Below the pieces are notes generated by a model. It was not told the DNA's origin and made no database searches. It worked only from the letters and a program-made list of their open reading frames with translations. Below, in pieces: positions 6,771 through 10,549 of a stretch of DNA of 10,549 nucleotides. The stretch is from positions 1-10,549 of the forward strand of contig CAXMRH010000130.1 of the NCBI GenBank assembly GCA_964196045.1, read 5' to 3'. A program made the position numbers and the translations under genes. The stretch's first letter is position 1; the number at the start of each line of letters is the position of its first letter. Source of the stretch: SHLQ01 sp964196045 (GTDB lineage Bacteria > Actinomycetota > Acidimicrobiia > Acidimicrobiales > SHLQ01).

Positions 6771-7339
6771 ATTGTGCCCGGGATCAGGTCGAAATCTCGG
6801 TCCTGTAGAAGGCCGCGAAGGGCGTGTCGCGGCAGTCCGATCACGTTGTCGAACGACCCTTCGACTCTCGTGACAAAGGCGCCACCGCGGCCTTGGATCG
6901 CGTAGGCACCTGCCTTGTCCCTCGTCTCGCCTGTTCCCACGTACCACGCAATGTCATCGTCGCTCAGCTCCGCGAAATGTACGATCGTCGTCTCCACTAC
7001 CGAGCTGGTTCGCCCTGCGTGACTTATCGCCACGCCGGTCTTCACTTCATGTAATCGCCCCGAGAGGAGCCGCAGGAATCGCCGAGCGTCGTCGTCGGTG
7101 GCGGGCTTGCCAAGCAACTCCCCGTCGATGGTCACGATCGTGTCTGCGGCGATCACGACGCCCGTCGCACCGCCGGCTGTTTCGGCCTTTTCACGGGCAA
7201 GCCGCTCGACGTAGGTATCCGCAGGTTCGTCAGGGAGCGGTGTCTCATCGATATCGGCAGGCTGGATTCGGAGCGATAGGCCGAGTTCTTCCAGCAGTGC
7301 ACGTCGTCGCGGCGAGGATGAGGCAAGAATGAAGTCCAC
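6767..7339 (-). CDS. maf: Maf-like nucleoside triphosphate pyrophosphatase (house-cleaning NTPase)
   Basis: Hydrolyses non-canonical or pyrimidine nucleoside triphosphates to monophosphate and pyrophosphate, keeping modified nucleotides out of nucleic acids; 190 residues, normal for the family. Diagnostic motifs are the N-terminal FILASSSPRRRALLEELG (3-20), the catalytic AADT with Asp66, GKPATDDDARRFL (77-89), SGRLHEVKTG (93-102), and DKAGAYAIQGRGGAFV (141-156) followed by GSFDNVIGLP (161-170). The DKAGAYAIQG form points to the dTTP/UTP-type (YhdE-like) class, by family knowledge. The start is GTG at 7339; family proteins begin just before the LASxSPRR strand, so little can be added. Shine-Dalgarno complementarity is weak, while a TANNNT hexamer (TACGGT) lies 7 nt upstream, so the mRNA may be leaderless. 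It is the first gene of the maf-dus-aminotransferase unit and is divergent from galE. Confidence 0.92.
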   Translation of the reverse strand: MDFILASSSPRRRALLEELGLSLRIQPADIDETPLPDEPADTYVERLAREKAETAGGATGVVIAADTIVTIDGELLGKPATDDDARRFLRLLSGRLHEVKTGVAISHAGRTSSVVETTIVHFAELSDDDIAWYVGTGETRDKAGAYAIQGRGGAFVTRVEGSFDNVIGLPRHALRGLLQDRDFDLIPGTM

Positions 7340-7346
7340 GACCTGA

Positions 7347-7352
7347 ACCGTA
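7347..7352 (-). promoter_or_regulatory. Candidate -10 element for a leaderless maf transcript
   Basis: On the minus strand TACGGT fits the actinobacterial TANNNT pattern and ends 7 nt before the GTG of maf. Transcription would then start at or within a base or two of the start codon, which agrees with the weak ribosome-binding site. No good -35 is visible. Confidence 0.3.
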
Positions 7353-7365
7353 CCGATGTGACCTC

Positions 7366-7390
7366 GGCCAGCAGTGCTCAGTGTCTGGCC
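7366..7390. promoter_or_regulatory. Inverted repeat in the maf-galE divergent gap
   Basis: GGCCAG (7366-7371) and CTGGCC (7385-7390) are perfect 6-bp arms around 13 bp that also contain CAGTG twice, 7 bp apart. It sits near the middle of the only gap between divergent maf and galE (7340-7436), where a regulator could affect both promoters. No known operator consensus is recognised. Confidence 0.3.
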
Positions 7391-7436
7391 ATTCTGAGCC
7401 GAAGGTGTTGTAACGAGATCTTGAGGTGAGGCAGCT

Positions 7437-8429
7437 ATGAGCGAAACGGTTCTGGTGACAGGCGGTGCTGGATATATCGGAAGTCATACGGCGCTTGCCT
7501 TGATCAACGCGGGCCATCGGGTGGTGGTCGTGGACAACTACGTGAACTCCAGCCCAAACGCGCTGGTGGTCGTGAGCGAGATGACTGGGCAGGACATCGT
7601 CATTGTTGAGGGTGACGCACGCGACGCAAAACTGATCGAGCACATCATCCGTGAGAACGATGTGACCGCAGTGATCCACATGGCCGCTCTCAAGGCAGTC
7701 GGCGAGTCCGTGGAGATGCCACTCGAGTACTACAGCAACAATCTCGAGAGCGCTATGGCGACCCTCGCCGCGATGAGTGCTGCCGGTATCTGGAAGTTCG
7801 TCTTCTCGTCCTCAGCGACGGTCTACGGCGATCCAGAGTCGTGCCCCATCCCCGAGACCGCACCTATCGGCTCCACGAACCCATACGGCATGACGAAGCA
7901 GATGATCGAGGTCATCATTCGCGATCTCGCGGTGTCCGACGATCGCTGGAAGGTGACGTCTCTCCGTTACTTCAACCCCGTGGGCGCGCATGAGTCGGGA
8001 AAGATTTCGGAGGCGCCGATCGGCCGACCCAACAATCTGATGCCGATGATCATGGAAGTGGCGACCGGCAAACGCGACAAGGTGATGGTGTTCGGAGACG
8101 ACTGGCCGACGGTCGATGGCACTGGCGTTCGCGACTACATCCACATCATGGACCTCGTAGAAGGCCACGTGGCTGCAGTGGAACACCTCGCAGAACAAGA
8201 TGGCTATGAGGTCTTCAACCTCGGCCAGGGCAGTGGGGTCAGCGTGATCGAGCTCATTCGTACCGTCGAGGCAGTGACCGGCAAGACGATTCCCCACGAG
8301 GTCGCCAGTCGACGAGCAGGCGACATTGCAGAGTGTGTTGCGGACCCGACGAAGGCGAACACGATTCTTGGGTGGAGTACGACGCGAACGATCGCGGAGG
8401 CATCGCGAGACGCGTGGAACAGCCAATAA
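7437..8429 (+). CDS. galE: UDP-glucose 4-epimerase
   Basis: An extended short-chain dehydrogenase/reductase that interconverts UDP-glucose and UDP-galactose with tightly bound NAD; 330 residues, slightly shorter than the usual 335-340. Visible are the NAD-binding VTGGAGYIGSH (7-17), VVVDNYVNSSP (30-40) for the adenosine end of NAD, HMAALKAVGESVE (81-93), the active-site SSSATVYG (124-131), the catalytic YGMTK pair Tyr150/Lys154, LRYFNPVGAH (176-185), RPNNLMPMI in the substrate region, DGTGVRDYIHIMDL (227-240) and RRAGDIAECVADPTKA (292-307). The ATG at 7437 is supported by GAGG at 7428-7431 with a 5-nt spacer. It stands alone on the plus strand, divergent from maf and convergent with the response regulator. 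UDP-galactose would feed cell-wall galactan, exopolysaccharide or glycolipid; the window does not show which. Confidence 0.95.
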   Translation: MSETVLVTGGAGYIGSHTALALINAGHRVVVVDNYVNSSPNALVVVSEMTGQDIVIVEGDARDAKLIEHIIRENDVTAVIHMAALKAVGESVEMPLEYYSNNLESAMATLAAMSAAGIWKFVFSSSATVYGDPESCPIPETAPIGSTNPYGMTKQMIEVIIRDLAVSDDRWKVTSLRYFNPVGAHESGKISEAPIGRPNNLMPMIMEVATGKRDKVMVFGDDWPTVDGTGVRDYIHIMDLVEGHVAAVEHLAEQDGYEVFNLGQGSGVSVIELIRTVEAVTGKTIPHEVASRRAGDIAECVADPTKANTILGWSTTRTIAEASRDAWNSQ

Positions 8430-8432
8430 CAC

Positions 8433-8515
8433 GTCGGGACTTCCGCCCGACATCCGCGGGAGCCGCCATGGTCGCATCGGGAACTCCGCCCGATATCAGC
8501 GGAAGCCGACATGGT
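8433..8515. repeat. Two tandem copies of a 43-bp hairpin repeat in the galE 3' gap
   Basis: Copy A (8433-8472) and copy B (8476-8515) align without gaps at 33 of 40 positions, with period 43 bp. Each copy opens with a perfect 6-bp hairpin: GTCGGG / CCCGAC (8433-8438 with 8446-8451) and ATCGGG / CCCGAT (8476-8481 with 8489-8494), both with 7-nt loops ending CTCCG or TTCCG. The closing pair is G-C in A and A-T in B, a compensatory change. A smaller CGG / CCG stem follows in each. The period is not a multiple of 3 and the repeat lies between the galE stop and the regulator stop, so it is not coding. There is no T-run, so it may be a REP-like element, a U-less bidirectional terminator or an RNA-stabilising structure. 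Confidence 0.75.
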
Positions 8516-8524
8516 TAGATCCGG

Positions 8525-9160
8525 CTAGAGAATGCGGCGGTCCGCCGCCCAGCGAGTCAGTTCGTTTCGGTTGGATAGCTGGAGCTTGCGCAGGACCGAG
8601 CTCGCGTGTGACTCGACGGTCTTGATCGAGATCGTGAGTCGACGGGCGATCTCCTTGTACGCATACCCTCTCGCGAGAAGTCGCATGACCTCTTGCTCGC
8701 GTGCGGTGAGTTGGTCGAGTTCTGGATCTGCCGTCGGTGCCGTGAGCTCCGTGGAAAACGCATCCAGTACGAAGCCGGCGAGTCGCGGCGAGAACACTGC
8801 GTCACCGGTCGCGACGCGCTTGACCGCGTCGACGAGCGCCTCGCCATCAGTGGCCTTGGTGATGTAGCCGCGTGCGCCAGCGCGGATCACCTCGATCACA
8901 TCTTCCGCGGCATCGGAGACCGAGAGCGCCAGAAAGACAGTGGTGACGCCACGTTCGACCGAACCAGCGATGACGTTGGCGGCGGTGCCGCTGGGCAGAT
9001 GCACGTCGCATACAACGACATCAGGCTTCTCCCGCACGATGACATCGATCGCCTCGGGAACGTCGCCGGCTTCCCCCACGATCGAGAAGTCGTTCTCGAG
9101 ACCCGCTCGAACTCCAGCGCGGACGAGTGCGTGATCATCTACAAGCACGATGCGAGTCAT
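8525..9160 (-). CDS. LuxR/NarL-family two-component response regulator
   Basis: A cytoplasmic DNA-binding response regulator of 211 residues. The receiver domain (about 1-118) has the acidic pocket Asp8/Asp9 in VLVDDHALVRAGV, phospho-acceptor Asp52 in VVVCDVHLPSG, switch Ser80 and Lys102 in GYITKATDG. A linker leads to a LuxR-type helix-turn-helix (about 148-208): LTAREQEVMRLLARGYAYKEIARRL then TISIKTVESHASSVLRKL, as in the NarL/LuxR class. The ATG at 9160 overlaps the kinase stop by 4 bp (ATGA) and has GGAG about 7 nt upstream, so it is translationally coupled to the kinase and almost surely its partner. It ends at a TAG (8525-8527) just past the tandem repeat. A 15-bp near-palindrome (8534-8548, GCGGCGG-T-CCGCCGC) sits within its last codons. 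Its target may be the dyad cluster upstream of the operon; this is inferred. Confidence 0.93.
   Translation of the reverse strand: MTRIVLVDDHALVRAGVRAGLENDFSIVGEAGDVPEAIDVIVREKPDVVVCDVHLPSGTAANVIAGSVERGVTTVFLALSVSDAAEDVIEVIRAGARGYITKATDGEALVDAVKRVATGDAVFSPRLAGFVLDAFSTELTAPTADPELDQLTAREQEVMRLLARGYAYKEIARRLTISIKTVESHASSVLRKLQLSNRNELTRWAADRRIL
8534..8548. other. GC-rich hairpin overlapping the 3' end of the response-regulator gene
   Basis: GCGGCGG (8534-8540), T, CCGCCGC (8542-8548) is a perfect inverted repeat. Folded as RNA it gives a 6-bp stem with a 3-nt loop. It lies within the last codons of the regulator and about 100 bp downstream of galE, so it could help stop galE transcripts. No T-run follows, and it may simply reflect arginine and alanine codons. 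Confidence 0.3.
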
Positions 9161-10374
9161 TGGGTTGCTCCATTGGTCGAAATGTCGGAAGGTTGGGTGA
9201 AGGGAAGCGAGAGCTCGACCTCGGTGCCTGCGTCTGGTGCCGAGTGCAGGGTTGCGGTGCCGCCAGCGCGTGCCATCCGAGCAACGATCGAGTCACGGAC
9301 ACCATGGCGGTCGGTGTTGATCGTTTCGGGGTCGAAGCCGACCCCAGTGTCGCGTACGAAGATCTCGATCCCTTGGGGGCTGCGTTCGGCGAACACGTCG
9401 ATTCGATCGACTCCCGAATGAATGGCCGCGTTCGCCATCGCTTCACGGGTTGCGGCGATGAGTGTTGCGAGGTCGCCGGGTACAGGGTCGCCGTTGTCGC
9501 CGACGGCAACAACGTCGATCTGCACGCCATGGGTTTCTTCAACATCGATCGCCGCCTGTTCGAGGGCGGGACCCAGATGCACGCCGTCGGGGGCCGTCGT
9601 AGTCGGTCCGTACAACCAGTTCCGAAGTTCTCGCTCTTGTCGGCGTGCAAGATGGGCGGCGCGGGCTGGATCGTCGGCGTTTCTCTGGATCAATGTGAGT
9701 GTCTGTAGGACCGAGTCGTGGAGGTGAGCGGAGATTCGCGCTCGCTCATCGGAACGAATTCGATCCAGGCGTTCACCATCGAGCGAGCGGGCCATTTGTA
9801 CGACCGATGGCGCAGCGATGATCGTGATACCACCGATGATTGCGATGCCGAAGATCAGTGCAACCACGGCCTGCCACAACGAGTACGACAGCGCCGCGAA
9901 AGCCAGAATGCCACCGATCGCTACTGCCAACCCCGCCACGATTCGCACGACGATCGAAATACCTTCTGTCTCGGTATTGCCCCGTGACCATGCAATTAGT
10001 GCACCGGTGAACACGAACCCGATCGGCCAGCTGACCGAGGTGAATGCAGTAGGCGTGAAACGGCTCAGCAACGCGATCAGGCCGATGACCACCAGTGCCA
10101 CAGCGAGGTGTCGGTGGAAGGAAGTTGCACCTTTCGGGACGGGCCGGTGCGGGCTGATTTGGGCCGGCGCAAGTATCGCGAGCCACGCCCACGCGAGCAC
10201 GTAGAGCACGAGTCCCCATCCGACGACCAGGGTGAGGAGGAGGAACGCTCCCCGGATAATAAGTGGCTGCACCCCGATCTCCTTCGCGATCGCGGCAGCG
10301 ACGCCACCGACCCATCGGTCGTTGCGGTCGATTCTCGGGGTCTGCCAGGTTTCGCGTGACAGCGGTGCACTCAT
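9157..10374 (-). CDS. PspC-domain membrane sensor histidine kinase (HisKA_3 / HATPase_c)
   Basis: A membrane sensor kinase of 405 residues. The N-terminus is a PspC domain (about 15-70: DRNDRWVGGVAAAIAKEIGVQPLIIRGAFLLL and on) that runs into its membrane segment. Further hydrophobic segments lie at about 88-104, 115-130, 140-163 and 167-190, with very short loops, so no sizeable extracellular sensor domain exists. The cytoplasmic part has a HisKA_3 dimerisation helix with phospho-acceptor His219 in ERARISAHLHDSVLQTL, then an ATPase domain with N-box REAMANAAIHS (Asn315), G1 box DTGVGFDP (342-349) and HGVRDSIVARMARAGG (357-372) leading to GTEVELSLP. The ATG at 10374 has GAGG very close (2-nt spacer). 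A GACAAT hexamer 6 nt upstream leaves open a leaderless transcript. The gene overlaps the regulator by ATGA. PspC-kinase/LuxR pairs in actinobacteria are generally linked to envelope state; the stimulus here is unknown. Confidence 0.92.
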   Translation of the reverse strand: MSAPLSRETWQTPRIDRNDRWVGGVAAAIAKEIGVQPLIIRGAFLLLTLVVGWGLVLYVLAWAWLAILAPAQISPHRPVPKGATSFHRHLAVALVVIGLIALLSRFTPTAFTSVSWPIGFVFTGALIAWSRGNTETEGISIVVRIVAGLAVAIGGILAFAALSYSLWQAVVALIFGIAIIGGITIIAAPSVVQMARSLDGERLDRIRSDERARISAHLHDSVLQTLTLIQRNADDPARAAHLARRQERELRNWLYGPTTTAPDGVHLGPALEQAAIDVEETHGVQIDVVAVGDNGDPVPGDLATLIAATREAMANAAIHSGVDRIDVFAERSPQGIEIFVRDTGVGFDPETINTDRHGVRDSIVARMARAGGTATLHSAPDAGTEVELSLPFTQPSDISTNGATQ

Positions 10375-10399
10375 GTCCTCATTGTCGCAGCTCTGCGCC

Positions 10400-10438
10400 C
10401 ATCAGGACATCAGGGCTCACCCTGATGTGACCCTGACG
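10400..10438. promoter_or_regulatory. Operator-like cluster of TCAGG / CCTGA sites between the kinase and a divergent start
   Basis: CATCAGGG (10408-10415) and CCCTGATG (10420-10427) form a perfect 8-bp inverted repeat around CTCA. An additional CATCAGG lies directly upstream (10400-10406), and an additional CCCTGACG downstream (10431-10438), making four half-sites in 39 bp. The cluster ends 26 bp from the kinase ATG and sits about 75 bp from the candidate divergent ATG. The dyad suits a dimeric NarL/LuxR-type regulator, so autoregulation by the neighbouring response regulator is the natural guess. As RNA it would also form an 8-bp hairpin. Confidence 0.6.
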
Positions 10439-10462
10439 GGCTTCATCAAGACCAGGGCACGA

Positions 10463-10477
10463 TGGGTGGTTCACCCA
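10463..10477. promoter_or_regulatory. Second short inverted repeat before the divergent start
   Basis: TGGGTG (10463-10468) and CACCCA (10472-10477) pair perfectly around GTT. GGTGGT (10466-10471) can alternatively pair with ACCACC (10484-10489). It lies 36 bp before the candidate ATG at 10514, where promoter or leader elements of the divergent gene would be expected. Confidence 0.3.
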
Positions 10478-10513
10478 ATAGGCACCACCACGTCGCTTCT
10501 CGATGATGGAAGC

Positions 10514-10549
10514 ATGGACGACATCAACGAAGAAAACGAAGAAAACGAA
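10514..10549 (+). CDS. Start of a divergent gene with an acidic N-terminus (3' partial)
   Basis: From ATG 10514 the frame reads MDDINEENEENE and runs off the window. GGAAG lies immediately upstream, a rather tight ribosome-binding site; an ATG at 10503 in another frame gives a Lys/Thr-rich peptide and is less likely. Bases 10526-10549 are a 9-bp tandem repeat (AACGAAGAA, 2.7 copies) encoding Asn-Glu-Glu repeats in frame. Genes divergent from PspC-kinase operons in actinobacteria often encode a second PspC-domain membrane protein with a charged, disordered N-terminus, which would fit, but only 12 codons are visible and the family cannot be assigned. Confidence 0.45.
   Translation, partial: MDDINEENEENE

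Noticed and set aside
6771..6947. N-terminal extension of dus by 59 codons.
   Set aside because: The extension lies wholly inside maf in another frame, is arginine-rich, and family proteins start close to the LAPMAG strand; GTG 6770 overlaps the maf stop neatly.
8433..8451. Copy A of the hairpin repeat contains TCGGGACTT, like the left half of the mycobacterial DosR/DevR box.
   Set aside because: The right half does not fit the consensus, copy B diverges in exactly those bases, and the site lies at the 3' ends of two genes rather than upstream of one. Chance similarity is more likely.

Overview
The window looks like chromosomal DNA from a high-GC actinobacterium, possibly a marine or freshwater member of Acidimicrobiia. 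This is inferred from GC-rich coding with frequent GTG starts, a mycobacterial-style tRNA-dihydrouridine synthase with a long C-terminal tail, a PspC-fused histidine kinase paired with a LuxR/NarL regulator, a cbs-metB pair, and a secreted propeller/Ig protein of a type common in that class. No mobile element, CRISPR array, tRNA or rRNA was seen.

Layout. Bases 1-1638 (+) hold the C-terminal part of a large, probably secreted protein: the end of a beta-propeller, an Ig-like domain and three Cys-bracketed fibronectin-like modules. It meets a long minus-strand block tail to tail, with only 2 bp between the stop codons. Reading along the minus strand, that block is maf - dus - aminotransferase (7339 down to 4436), a 265-bp gap, then cbs - metB (4170 down to 1641). 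Junctions inside the two sets are coupled: a 4-bp stop/start overlap for maf-dus, and TGA-C-ATG for both dus-aminotransferase and cbs-metB. Divergent from maf is galE (7437-8429, +). A 95-bp convergent gap after galE is filled almost entirely by two tandem copies of a 43-bp hairpin repeat. A two-component system follows on the minus strand (kinase 10374-9157, regulator 9160-8525, ATGA overlap). Upstream of the kinase is a dense cluster of inverted and direct TCAGG/CCTGA sites, then the likely start of a divergent gene with an acidic N-terminus.

How the genes work together. cbs and metB give a reverse trans-sulfuration route (homocysteine plus serine to cystathionine to cysteine), or methionine synthesis if MetB runs as a synthase. 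The maf-dus-aminotransferase set mixes nucleotide-pool cleaning, tRNA modification and amino-acid metabolism, with no obvious single pathway. galE supplies UDP-galactose for envelope glycans. The PspC kinase and its regulator probably sense envelope state and may control themselves and the divergent gene through the dyad cluster.

Most of the window is ordinary core metabolism. The parts most worth a second look are the tandem hairpin repeat with a compensatory base-pair change (8433-8515), the operator-like cluster (10400-10438) and the triplicated two-cysteine modules at the end of the secreted protein. No clearly new multi-gene system is visible.
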